A stretch of DNA of 64,000 bases from Bagarius yarrelli (lineage: Eukaryota; Chordata; Actinopteri; Siluriformes; Sisoridae): the NCBI GenBank assembly GCA_005784505.1, contig VCAZ01000046.1:190001-254000 (forward strand), read 5' to 3'. The translations under genes were made by a program, and so were the position numbers. The notes below the pieces were generated by a model. The model had not been told where the DNA came from. It ran no database searches and saw only the letters and a program-made list of their open reading frames with translations. Positions 35,176-46,790 of this stretch are shown piece after piece (position 1 is the first letter of the stretch; each line of letters starts with the position of its first letter).

Positions 35176-36299
35176 GGGGGTAAAGATCAGCCAATCACAA
35201 TCCCTTGAACTTCCCCTCCCCCATGAGTAACATCAATTAACTTACTGTACTGACACTAATAGCAGTCTAATGAATGTGGTAATGACCAGTTTGCATCTAT
35301 GTATGTTTATGTATTTACATATTCTTTCTTTTTTTCTTTCATTTATTTAGCCCACACGCAGGACGTCCATGTACCGTATAAATAAATGAAGCAGCTGACT
35401 GACATTGTAACAGCAAACATGTTTTTCTTTGTTTTGAGACTCCACCTGTCTCAGTTCTTTAAAACTTAATTATACACATAGCCTCTGGCAAACTCCAGCG
35501 GTATATTTAAACTCCAGCTTTAGTTAAATTAGCGTGCTGCAGAAGTAAATACGAGGGGGGATAGAAAAGATAACGAGAGGCAATCATCATGGACTAAATC
35601 CTTAATGTATACCTATAAAAACATCAATGTTTTAAGAAGAGCTTTAAGGGCTATGAAGGCCTATGTTTTTAATGATGCACAAGCGATACTTTAAAAAAAG
35701 CCAGGTGAACAGATGGATGGCTGAACAAAATCTAGAAAATTTACACTGATAGCTTAAATATATAAAACACAAAATCTCCTTGTTTCTGCTCTGGCCTGTA
35801 GATTAAAAAAGGTTATTAAGGTATTAGTGGAAGTAGATCTACACTGATATATTTCTGTTCTTTGATTAAGACTTTGACTCAGACTTATTTGAACATGTGC
35901 TCCACTCCCACACTGTTGTTTGCCATGTTTCAGGCTTAGTACAAATACCATCATGCACTGGTGCTCACCCTTATTATAATTTTTTTGTTTAATTATTTCT
36001 TACTTCCTACTTATTATTAAGGGTTGACTGCATATAGAAAGGTTTAATTTGTCACAGAAGCTTTGACTTTTTCCCAATAGACTGAAGTTCAAATGCCACC
36101 GTCATTTAAAGGTCTCATTGTGCAAAATCGCCTATGTTTTGTCCATGTAGTCTGAACTGGTGCGATAGTGATACTCTAGTATAGTAGTGATAGTGATAGT
36201 GTTACTCTTTCTAATGTTGATCAGATTAACACTAACCAGTTGTGTTGATGAGATCATGTATATAGAAGAGCAGTGAACATCAGAGCAACAAATTAAAAA
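35176..36299. other. intronic sequence, nothing recognised
   Basis: Unique AT-rich sequence without exon or mobile-element signals. Confidence 0.4.
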
Positions 36300-36480
36300 G
36301 ACCTAGTGGCTGGCCTCATGTGTCTCTGAGAAAGCATGTGCTAGCCTTCAATTTCCTCAGGTAGCAGCCGTTATGTGATAGCGAAGAGCTGACTAGTGGG
36401 TGGGTATTGGCAAATGACCAAATTGGGGAATCATGGGGGAAAACATGGTCTCTTTCTCATCAAATGGAGAGATCTCCGCA
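36300..36480. repeat. probable interspersed repeat fragment
   Basis: The series AGTGGCTGGCCTCATGTGTC, CTGAGAAAGCATGTGCTAGC and CAAATGACCAAATTGGGGAA resembles a common fish repeat as I remember it. No termini were found. Confidence 0.4.
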
Positions 36481-37799
36481 GGGGGTGAATGCTACAGGCC
36501 ATTAACATCCCAATCAAAGGGAGCCTTCTGTAGTCGGTGTTCCATGTAAGGTGGCTTGCAGTCCACTGCTTCAGCTGGCAGTGGTTAGTAAGAGTCCCAT
36601 GGAGCTGTTTAAAAAAACTGCTCTAATTTTGGCAGTATGTGTTTCTCAAAAGAATCTATCAATATTTCTAAAAGAAGAACTAGAGTGTGCACTATCATGA
36701 CGCTGCCAACCAGAATCTGTAGCTGCTGGGTGAGTGCTTTATTCGTTTGCCGCAAATGAGCCAACTATAAACATAAACATGATTTTCCTGACTGCAGAAT
36801 ACAACCAGGGTCCCAGTCTCCCACTGAGATTAGATCTTTTACAGTGGGCCCAGAAAAATTGAAGCAATGCAATTATCTTTCACACTATGGAACAAGACAG
36901 TTCAGATATGATATGGGGAAGAATCACTCGTTAAAACTGTGAGGGGGGAGGGTCTGCACTGCTCCAGCTCTGTGGTTCTGGGCAAAAAAAAAAATTAGCA
37001 GGATTTTAGCAGGAATGCTACATGCTGGGAAGCTATTATATCTCAGATTGCATGACAGACTCTGGTATTTGACCAGAAACCATGTTTTTTACCAAACGAG
37101 GCAATCTGACAGACATGGCTTATGACCAGCCGCCGAACTTTGTCTCTCAGAAGAAAAGCTGCAAAATAATTCAGACCTTTAAATCCAGTGACCACATGCA
37201 GCTCTGAACATCTCATTGTGTTGTGTTGAGTTTTTGTTTCCACTGAAAAAGAACACATAAAAGAGCATATGTATCAAATCAAGCATGTGGCCAAATAAGT
37301 ATAAAAATATTCACTGCATCCCAAAGATGGAGTGTCTGAGGTTAAGATTAGCAGCTATTGTTCTCACAATAGCTAATAGTTTATAATTGTTATATATATA
37401 TAGTTATAATTGATGCTGCTTCATATTATTTGTTGGCTATGGGACCTTTTAAAGCCAAGTATTTTATGACAGCATCAGAATTTTCCCCTTTACTCTTCAA
37501 ATGATCAGGCAGTTAAAAGAAACGCTACTGTTAATTGTAAGTATGGGATGTTTGTTAACATTTTTGCAAGATTTACATTTGTTGACAAAACTAGCAGCTA
37601 GAGGCTAGATTTTGTAATTTATTTATACCATGTTGCGCTGTTAAATGTTTAAATCTGATTGGTCAGAAGGAATTTTACTTACCTGAATGACCTAATATGC
37701 TAAGTCCTTATTGATGCTAGTAACAGAACAAACTGCTTTTTTAGCATAAAAATTAAAAGAAAACGGGATTTATAGCTGTTACAACATTAGCATTCACAT
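36481..37799. other. intronic sequence, possible repeat near 37630-37760
   Basis: Mostly unique. AAATCTGATTGGTCAGAAGG at about 37650 is typical of a widespread fish repeat. A perfect donor-like CAG|GTAAGT on the minus strand at 37683 lies in this repeat and is probably not a gene signal. Confidence 0.35.
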
Positions 37800-38355
37800 C
37801 ATTGGTAGCTGGTAGCCCAGTTGTAAGGTTTGAGGAATATTATTGGTTAAAATCCCAGCACTTCCAAGCTGCCACCATGAGCCCCTAAGCACAGTGGCGG
37901 ATAGTGCATTTGGTACCGAATGATACGTCTTAATAGCACCACTATCAGCCCTGTAAGACAACTTCGAAATATGATTGGTTAAGACAAGTCCAACTGCTTA
38001 TAAAGTTTAAGTTACATGTGCCAGCTCTACTGATGCTGAAGGCTTTGGCACACTACATTAACATGGCAGCACATAGAAACTGAAAACTGATGAAACAAAA
38101 AATCTAATATCCACATACTGGAAGCAGTGCAGCAAAAGAAATGCTATGAACTAAAGACAATAAACTTTGGAAATAAATTAATACAATTAAATGGAACAAA
38201 TATTGAAATTTAGGTTGTAAATGTAGGCTTCTGATAGTGTTCAGGCCAGCAGAGAAGGCCTTGCTGGCCCTGACTGCACACCACTGGCTGAGCAAGTGAC
38301 CCTCAACTGCTCAGTACTAATAAGATAAAGGTTGTTCTGGATAAAGGCATCTACC
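37800..38355 (+). mobile_element. tRNA-derived SINE interrupted by a hAT element
   Basis: Left part 37800-37891 carries a head (GGTTAAAATCCCAGCACTTC, then GAGCCCCTAAGCA). Right part 38287-38355 resumes with GAGCAAGTGACCCTCAACTG and TTCTGGATAAAGGCATCTAC. The gap is filled by the hAT MITE at 37892-38286. Confidence 0.7.
37892..38286 (+). mobile_element. hAT MITE inside a SINE, 395 bp
   Basis: Begins CAGTGGCGGATAGTGC and ends CTGCACACCACTG. Flanking octamers CCTAAGCA and GCTGAGCA match at six of eight positions, and both are one change from CCTGAGCA, the sequence that intact SINE copies have at this site. A longer reversed relative lies at about 53945-54837. The open frame at 38104-38295 is within it and not a transposase. 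Confidence 0.8.
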
Positions 38356-40249
38356 TGCATCATTTCACCCATCTGTACTCATTTAAAAAAAGCTTAATGC
38401 ATCACTTATCATTAAGTAAAAAACATAAACAGTGCTGAATCGCTGTTGTAGATAAATGGTCTGTTATAGGAAAATCATCCTTAATGCTTATTGTATGTTC
38501 TTCTTACATTATTTAAAACTATCAACTTTTAAATGTAAAAATATATTAATATAGACCATAAAAGTCTGAAAATGTATTTTCCGGTTTCCAATACTGTGAA
38601 TTTTTTGTACCTATTTCTCTTCTTAGCCTGCTCTTAGTTGAACATAGTGTGACAATACACTCAGCTCCATGCATCCTTAAAGTATTACAAGACATTATTT
38701 AAAATATTAAGACCCCCCTTTTTTATTACACTTCAGGGTGCCAGGTATGATTTTCACTATAGCATGTAATGTAACAATGTCATTTAAGTATTTCATGTTA
38801 TTTTATTTAATAAATGCATTTAATACATTATATTACATTTTGGTTTACAAAAAAAGGAAAGATTCAGAAATGGATTGAGGTTTGGGTTTGTGGAATGGGT
38901 TTGGTCGGCACACACTGATGTCATCAGATAGTTATGATTGTTGGATTGAAATGTGGATTCAGAATCAATTAAGTATGTTAATTCAAGATCAGATCCTACT
39001 TTAAAAAAAACAAGTCCATCTATGTAATGCCTACTTTGATCAGTGCTGATTCCAGGATGGAATTATGCAGGAAAATGCTCTTTACCTTTAAATTTAATAG
39101 CAATAATAAGCATAAAACACATGTAATGGAACGCCACAATATTAAGTGTTTCATGCAACAGCCAGAGATGCAATAATTTGCGCTGTTCTTTTGATTTCTC
39201 AAATCCTAACATAGGTTTAATGAACGCTTAATGAACTGCCTATGCAGATCTGCACTAAAGACCTTTTAAAAAAGGCCATTCTACATTACAGCATACGGCA
39301 CCCAGTGCCAATTATGGGCCAATTAAACTAACTTGGCAGCACACTAGGCAGCCTGGTATAGTTAGAATCGCATGGAGGGACTTCTTTTCTATCTTTCCAA
39401 CCATCTCTTATGGAGAAAAAAAGAGGGAAAGATAAAAAAGGTTATTAAATGCTGTGTGTCTAAAAAAAATCTTAGGCTTTCTCTTTGCACAGCTACAATA
39501 TTGCACAGCATACATGCCTATATAGCACAGCACCTGCACTTTGACTCATAAGACTTGCACACATATTCACATTGTACATTGTATACATTGCACAACATCT
39601 GCATTGCAAATAGACACTTTTGCAATTCTTATTTTTCACTATTTATATATGGGCTTTGTCTACTTCTGTTCAGATGCTCTAATGTTATATGTATATATGC
39701 TGCCGGTTCAATACTACTGTTCATATTATCTTATTTTATTTTATTTTATTTTATTATTTTATTTTGCTGTTTATCTTGTTCAAAGCCTGGACAGACATTA
39801 AAACCATTTTAATGCCTGTTGTACTTTGTTGGATAATTGAAAGATGCATTGAAACTTTCTTGTCATTGCATTTTTAATATCCATCTATTCGGAGCAACGT
39901 GTGCATGAAAGTTCTGCGCAATCTGATCACCGGTTTCTGGTGATACGAGCATCAATTACACAGACACGCTCTCCATTACAGAAACATGCTCTCATTTTCA
40001 TTGTGCCAGTAAGAACAAGATGTCTGTGTGGAGTGTAAAGAGGGCAAGCAAGTGTGAGTGTGTATGTGTGTTTATGAGTTCAGAGCTCTGATTTCCTTTC
40101 ACTTTCTGAAAACAGAGTGCTGGTCTGGAGTGAATTACTGCCATGTTTAGATGTGTATGCATGAAATCTCACTTATGTCTAATTGTGACAAACGAATGCT
40201 AGTTCGCTAGTTAGCTAATGACGTATACACTAGATACACAGTATATGTG
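38356..40249. other. intronic sequence with a (TTTTA)n run
   Basis: AT-rich and mostly unique. A (TTTTA)n run lies at 39730-39766. Short open frames over 39541-39877 include this run and are not genes. Confidence 0.4.
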
Positions 40250-40605
40250 GATCAGACCACATGTGTAACAGGAAGTAGTCACTACAAAAATCAAAGAATG
40301 GATTTTAGTGAACTTAGAGTCTTTAGTACAAACAAAGAACTTAGATAATATAGGACTACCCAGAACAAGGGAAACCTAAATTCTTGAAAAGTCACTTGGA
40401 ACACTGGGAAAGTTCAAGAGTCTGGAACTCTTCTAGAAGTAGGAGTTGGAACGAGGAGACGTGAAGTGAGAACTTCTTTCAATAGTGAACGCTGAACTAG
40501 GGTGAGTGAGTGGCTTAAATAGGGTGTGTGAAAATCAGGTGCGTGGGATCAGAATTTCGGCGAAAGTAAACAGTGGAGCGTGGATGAGCCTGGCATGTCT
40601 GTGAC
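40250..40605 (-). mobile_element. possible LTR-like repeat, uncertain
   Basis: The order CAAAGAACTTAGATAATATA, GGAACACTGGGAAAGTTC, GGCTTAAATAGGGTGTGTGA, AATCAGGTGCGTGGGATCAG and GAGCCTGGCATGTCTGTGAC resembles a fish interspersed repeat that I recall. Without terminal repeats the class is a guess. Confidence 0.3.
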
Positions 40606-41485
40606 AACATGCATTGATGCCTTAATAAAGGTAAAGCCCAGGATAAATCCTGGAAGACAACACAGGCACATGACAGGGTTGTACTGAAAATTGCAACATG
40701 AGATAGACAGTTTACCCTGCTATATAAGGTAGCAAGAAAACACTGACATTTTACAAATTACATGTTCATAGATTTTCATATCTTCAAAGAGGGTAATGTC
40801 GACATTAGTCTATTAATACTACTATGAAAGGTTTAAAGGTTAAATGTTCATCAACTTGAGATCTGCTTTGGTTTGTCTTGTACTTCCCCTAGTTTTAATC
40901 CCTGTCCTGCTTAACTGTACTGCAGTAGGATTCAGCAGCACAGCATTATTAGTCTTTTTTCTCCATCATTAGCTAGAAGGATCTCAGGGTCATCGCTCTC
41001 TGTTGGGTGTGTGGCCAAAACCTTGCAACCTCTTTGTTTCCCCGGGGATAAAAAAAGACCAGAGGTCATGCTCTACCCAATAAACAGCCAGCAGGGAACT
41101 GTAATGATTAGAAGTAACAGAGCTTAATGGGGACTGACCTCTGACTTTGTTGCTATAGAGACAGGGGAGAATATGGGGTCATCAGCTTGCTGAACAAGTC
41201 AATATAAAAGAAGGAACAGGAGTGGTCAAAGTGTCCAGCAATTTAGAGGCACTGAGTACAAGCTTTTTCTCCTTCTCCTGGGATTTCATATGACTCCTAC
41301 CTGCACTCATTCACACGTACAGTACATGCTCTGTATGTTACATTTTAAACAGCTAATATATTCAAGTCTTATATCTTAATCTTAGTATTATAAATGGTTA
41401 ACTATTTAAAGAAACATGGGTAAAATACGGTATTTCTTGTAAAGATTAACTATTTTGGTTTCAATTTAAAACTTAGATTTGCATT
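40606..41485. other. intronic sequence, possibly regulatory
   Basis: Unique. The part at about 40970-41210 is free of repeats, of even composition and contains CCCCGGGGATAAAAAAAGAC and AGAGGTCATGCTCTACCC. No exon is seen. Confidence 0.35.
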
Positions 41486-41665
41486 TACATTTACAGCATT
41501 TGGCAGACCCCCTGAAACCGGGGTGACTTACATTTATCTTTTTTATACAACTGGGCAATTGGGGTTAAGGGCCTTGCTCAGGGGCCCAGCAGTGGTAATT
41601 TGTTGGTGCTGACAATCACACCCACAGTTTTCCGGTTAGCAAGCCAACACTATAACCCCCCATCC
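41486..41665 (-). mobile_element. tRNA-derived SINE
   Basis: Reversed copy: ACAGCATTTGGCAGACCCCC, GGGTTAAGGGCCTTGCTCAG, GGCCCAGCAGTGGTAATTTG. The B-box region has decayed (GACAATCACACCCAC). Confidence 0.85.
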
Positions 41666-42709
41666 AAAAAAACAACAATTGATTAACAACTTGATTAACA
41701 CTAACCTACCAAAATAAATGTTTGCTTATAAATGCCACCCAGTAGGACATTAATGTCTTTGGAGGATGTGCTTACTGACTTTGCATGACATTGAATTTAG
41801 ACTTTAGAATGAAAGCAGATTTACATTTGAACAGATTTTCATACAGTATCAAACAGCATTGCTTGTATTTTGGCAGTTAATTTATGCATTTACAAGGTAG
41901 TTTAATAAAGCAAATATTTAAATTGACATACTGATGATAACTAGAACAATGTATAAAAAAGGAATGTTGAAGCTTTATGTGTTTCCTCCAAAACATGAGA
42001 ACTTCTAACACTGTGTATTTTCAGACTGCTGCTCATGCAGTCACAGGGCAGCTATACACACTTGGACAAAAGTGCTGTTTGCTTACATAATGTAATGATT
42101 GGATTCATGGATAATGTTACTGTATTGGCAAGATTAATGCCATTTCTCCCTTCAACCCAACAGTCTAATGAACACAAATAGCTCTGGCATTGTTAGAATT
42201 AGAACTCATAACTTTTGAATTATAGGGTAATAGCTTTTTTACAGTTTTACATTAGAAGCCTCCTAAAGGACAATTCTAAAGATAGTATGGAAGTGTTTTT
42301 AACCGGACTTCAGTTTTTGCCTGGTAATAGCTAGACTTGCTTTGACTGACTCACCACTGTGCTGATCCCACAGAACAGTCTCCACTTATTTCCTAGCCGG
42401 AGGACTGGCTGTTCCTCTCAGCAGTGATCCTGATCCTCAACAGCGGTGACTAAGTTTCCTAATAAAGTGCACAGCAAGGCTTATCCTGCAGCACAGAGAT
42501 AGGAGAGCCCGCTGAGACCTACTGAAAAGATGTTTTAGTGCACAATATATGAACTACAGATCAAGAAAGGAAATAAATTATGATCACTCCCTTTTCTTAA
42601 AGGCTGGGGTGAAAGTGTAAAACTAGAAGGCATGACCTTGGAAAAACCCTTTAGCTCAGTGGTGGTAATTCGAGACTTGGAAACAAGCTACTGTCATAGA
42701 CCATATAAC

Positions 42710-42711
<2 letters not shown>
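41666..42711. other. intronic sequence, nothing recognised
   Basis: Unique AT-rich sequence without exon or element signals. Confidence 0.4.

Positions 42712-42750
<39 letters not shown>
42712..42750. repeat. (TG)n microsatellite, 19 units
   Basis: Perfect TG run. Confidence 0.96.
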
Positions 42751-42751
<1 letters not shown>

Positions 42752-42947
42752 CGTGTTTTGAGGGTCTTTCACAGGCTATGTCCAAAAAATAATATTCAGT
42801 GCGAGGTGAAGTATGGCATGAAGGTTAGAACCCTGAGGAGAAATCATGGGGGTAAGGGCAGAAAAACTGAACAATTTCTTTCCTTCCTCCCCTGCACACC
42901 AAAACAATAAAAATAAAATGGGAAAAAGTTTTTAAAATATCTACGTA

Positions 42948-42948
<1 letters not shown>

Positions 42949-43018
<70 letters not shown>

Positions 43019-43043
43019 GCCTACCTGTCTGTCTGTCTTTCTA

Positions 43044-43093
<50 letters not shown>
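42949..43093. repeat. (TCTA)n/(TCTG)n tetranucleotide microsatellite
   Basis: About 145 bp of TCTG and TCTA units: TCTG block, long TCTA block, a mixed TCTG/CCTA centre, then TCTA again. Likely polymorphic in length. Confidence 0.97.
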
Positions 43094-43094
<1 letters not shown>

Positions 43095-43827
43095 CTAATC
43101 TGTCTGCTTTTTTTTGCATTTTTGTTCGTGGTTTAGGGGTTGTTCAGTCCTGGAGTGCTGTTTACTTTATTCTTTTTCAGTTAAAGGAATAGAAAAAATA
43201 GTAAAATAGCATTTAATAATTCAATAAATCATTTGTTTTATACTAGAGCTGGTGTTCTAATACCGACATGACCACTAATGGCTGTGCAGAACATTCACAT
43301 CACACCCTGTATTTTTACGTTACTGTTAGCTCACTTGTAGCCAGCAGAAATACGCTTTTTGGCAGCTTAAAAATAGGAGTAACACTCCCTAAGTTCACAG
43401 ATTATAATAAACTTGGTTCACTTAGTCTTTTTGACTTTATGAGTTTGTTGTCTGTGAAAAGTCGATAATATTTCAATAAAATTAAAGGCTTAAAAAACAA
43501 GTTTTCCCTTTTATGCTCTGTAGCAAAATGTCATAGAAAGATAAATGATTCCTCATCCTTGACTGTCCACTTTTCCCCTCTTTTTATCGTTTTTCCTATT
43601 TATCAGGCTGTTGTTTTAGTGGGGTCATGAACCTAAAGAGAGAGGAACTCATTACCAAGTCACTTCATTTCAGTTCAAAGGGGGAACGGATTGAGTGCAA
43701 CAAAAGCAACTCCAGCAGTCTGACAGACTGCTATTCAGGATGACAGGGGAAGGTTTTCAACATAGAACGCCTTAATAAAGGTGGACAGGTCTAGCAGACA
43801 GTCATATCTGTGCAGAGAACATTATCA

Positions 43828-43831
<4 letters not shown>
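43094..43831. other. intronic sequence, nothing recognised
   Basis: Unique AT-rich sequence. No gene signal. Confidence 0.4.
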
Positions 43832-43867
<36 letters not shown>

Positions 43868-43887
43868 GAGAGACAGAGACAGAGAAA
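43832..43887. repeat. (GA)n microsatellite
   Basis: GA units with GACA interruptions, purine on the plus strand. Confidence 0.95.
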
Positions 43888-44048
43888 TAAAGGAGGGGTC
43901 ATTTGCTTGCTAAAGGGTTAAGATGACAGTTTAATCTGGTTAGCTATATTTGAGGTATATTAATGGGCATGAAAAAGAATACAAAATTATTTTATAAACA
44001 CAGTAATAATTCAGCTAGGGAAATCAAGTAGTTGTTATATAACCATTT

Positions 44049-44108
44049 ACACACACACACACACAATACATATATATATATATATATATATATCTATATA
44101 TATATATG
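44049..44108. repeat. compound (CA)n-(TA)n microsatellite
   Basis: About eight CA units followed by about 19 TA units. Confidence 0.95.
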
Positions 44109-44399
44109 TATTGAAATATAAAAAAATATTATTATTATTGGTATAACAAATTTATCCCTAGATCACCAAAACGTTTGAGGTTGGTAGACCTATTGTAAAA
44201 AGTAGTCTCTGAGAAGTAGCTGAATACTTCTTGGCAGCCTGACATTTTAAGAGGAGCATGTCAAAAACAGGAAATACTCAGTCATGGCAGACTGCAATCA
44301 TTTAGTACAATCATTCTTTAGACTGAAAAATGCTGGCACTGACACTATAGGAGGCTCCAAATACAATTAAAAAAAAACTGAAGAAGCGGGGAAGGGTGC

Positions 44400-44455
<56 letters not shown>

Positions 44456-44460
44456 AAAAG
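44400..44460. repeat. (GA)n microsatellite with A-tail
   Basis: About 25 GA units with one AAAG interruption, ending in A9. Confidence 0.95.
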
Positions 44461-46290
44461 AAGAAAGAGACAATAAAAGGTAGGGACTGTAATAGAGTGA
44501 GAAAGACAGAGACAGAAAATATCCTTTTTTGTTTTCATTTTGAATACTTCCAGGTCCGACAATCTATTTTGTCATATTTTTGCTTTCAGTCACTGATCTT
44601 TGCTTGGTTACTATTTGGAAAGGAAGGAATCTGAGTTTATAGTGGTTTGTGCTTGATTTGATAAAATTATAGGGCTGTATTTTCCAGAACAATATCCCGT
44701 CTATTAGAAGAGTATAAAAAGTAATGATAATTATAACTTCTGGCTGTTCAGTATGCATACAGCATTCTCACTGGTTTATAAGCATGACTCTAAAGTCTCG
44801 CTGTTAAGGTTTTCTTAGGTGATGTCTGTTTGCTTCAAAGTCTTTGTCTTAAGCTATCAGGTGAAATGTGGTAAGGTCCATTCTAAGCTCTGGAGCCTAA
44901 ATGCATCATAACACTATCATAACACTATCATAGACTTTTTAGGGTCCTCACTACAATCACAAGGGCATCTCAGGTTTATTAATTTAAAAAAAAACATGAT
45001 ATTTGAAAGTATATTGCAACTAAAGACTTTAAAGTGCACTTAATTTGCCTGACAACTAAACATGAGCAGTCATCTTACAGGATATAAGAATGTGTGAAAA
45101 TAATATGTAAGGGTTACAGAGACAAAGAACAGAGACAAAAATGAAGGACTGGCGACAGGGGGACGCGTTGGATTACAGAGTGAAGAAAAACCACCATAAC
45201 TGCGATGGCTTTTAAGATGGTGAGAGGTTCATACGACGATGGCCAGAAGAGTTTGATAAACTGTTCTGCCTGGATTTACACCAGACCTCCCAGTTCCTTC
45301 CAAACCCTCAGATATTTTTCAGCCCCAGAAAGTCAGTATGCAATGCTTCAGGCAGGATTGGAGGTATGTATGTGAGTTTGTGCATATAAAATGTCTTGCT
45401 GTGATTGTTTGATTTTTAAAAACATTCTTTCCTGGCTTATATGCTGGTTTTCATCAAAAAGCACCCTCCTGTCAGTTTAGTCAGCTAGAAAGATACGTGA
45501 TACTCTTTTAGACAGGAAGCAAGAAAAACTAAAAGATGTATTAATGTGTTTAACAACCATTTGAGAAATTGAGTAAAAACAGATAAAAATATTTATAAGA
45601 TACTCTCTTGGAAAAGACATTTACTGGGAGCCTTTTGTGAAAAGACACTGTACAGTTTTTAAACCAATAAATGAACAAAAAAATAGGGATCATTAATAAC
45701 TATTTTGTTTTTTTGAAGTGTTTTTAAAAGTGTGATTATTTAAAAACTGGTTATGATTTGTTGAACTGGAATAACCTACATTAAATAGGTCTGGAGCAGC
45801 GGTGAGTCCTAGTGTTAGTGTTTAGTTAAAAGACGTTACATCTGATTTGTAATAAATATTAGCAACAGAATCATCAGCCAGTCAAATTTTGACTTTCATT
45901 GACAGACCGTCCGGTGTGTATACCCCCAGCTTTCGCCTGAAACTTAATGGAAAGAAAACAACGGCCACAATTACCAGCACCGCCACACCAGATCTTGTTA
46001 GCAATATACTGAAAACGCCTTTTAAAGCTGCATTTTTGCAGAAAGAATTGAAAGGAAGACTTACACCCAGACTGAATTTACTAACAGATGCCAGAAAAGT
46101 GTTTTGTGCGCCATTTCAAAGCTGGCCTTAAAGACAGCTAGTACCAATCACAACAAGCTATTTTGTTGGACGTTTTTTCTTTTTTAGAAAAAATTAAGGG
46201 CTGTGGAATGATTCTGGCTTTGCCAGTCGAAACAGCTTTACTAAGGCATTGTAAGGTTTCCATGTTTTTGTTTTTATTGTTTCAAGTTTA
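44461..46290. other. intronic sequence with one unassigned open frame
   Basis: Unique sequence. The plus-strand open frame 45889-46131 (80 codons) reads TFIDRPSGVYTPSFRLKL near its start and has normal composition, but I recognise no domain and see no start context or splice pair. Near 45180-45380 the composition is also even. Neither is called as a gene. Confidence 0.3.
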
Positions 46291-46399
46291 TTGTTTGGTT
46301 GTTTTTTTATTTTATGTTGTTTCACGTTTATTGTTTGTTTTGTGTCTAGGCTAAGCTATGCTAGCTAACTAAGTTATGCTATACTAGCTAGATTAGCTA

Positions 46400-46790
46400 G
46401 CCTAGGCAGTGTTTTGTTTACTCCCTTGCTCCCCACGTCTCCCTGTCATGTGCTTCCCCTTGTCCTTGTCTCATTGGTTAGTTTGGTCCTAACTGTTCAC
46501 AGGTGTCTTGTGCTTACATACCCCATTGTATCCTCCTGTCTTTGTGGGTTGTTGTTTCCTGTACCACTGTGGTGAGTTCCTGTGGTGTAGTGTTTAGTTT
46601 AGTTTAGTTTAGTTTAGTTTAGTTTAGTTTAGTTCATGTTTTGTTTTGCTAATGTTGCCCTCAGTTTAGATTATTATTTTTGTATGTTCACTCTATGTAA
46701 TACATGGGTTTTCTTAAAATATTCTCACCTCAGTGGAGTCCTTTACAGGCCTCTCTTAAAATAAGGCTCCAGTGCCACATAATGACAGTC
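46400..46790 (+). mobile_element. LTR-like interspersed repeat, uncertain
   Basis: Contains CTCCCTGTCATGTGCTTCCC, CTCATTGGTTAGTTTGGTCC and CACAGGTGTCTTGTGCTTAC, then a TTTAG array and a terminal part CTCAGTGGAGTCCTTTACAG. It resembles the reverse strand of 26935-27425 in part. Boundaries are unknown. Confidence 0.4.
46592..46634. repeat. (TTTAG)n pentanucleotide repeat
   Basis: About eight TTTAG units. This is not the vertebrate telomere repeat TTAGGG. Confidence 0.95.

Noticed and set aside
37677..37683. Perfect minus-strand splice donor CAG|GTAAGT
   Set aside because: It lies in sequence that looks like a common fish repeat, and the upstream frame has no start or family resemblance.
42949..43093. 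Regular repeat that might look like a CRISPR-type array
   Set aside because: The unit is a four-base microsatellite with no spacers, and the genome is eukaryotic.
46592..46634. Telomere-like interstitial repeat
   Set aside because: The unit is TTTAG, not TTAGGG.
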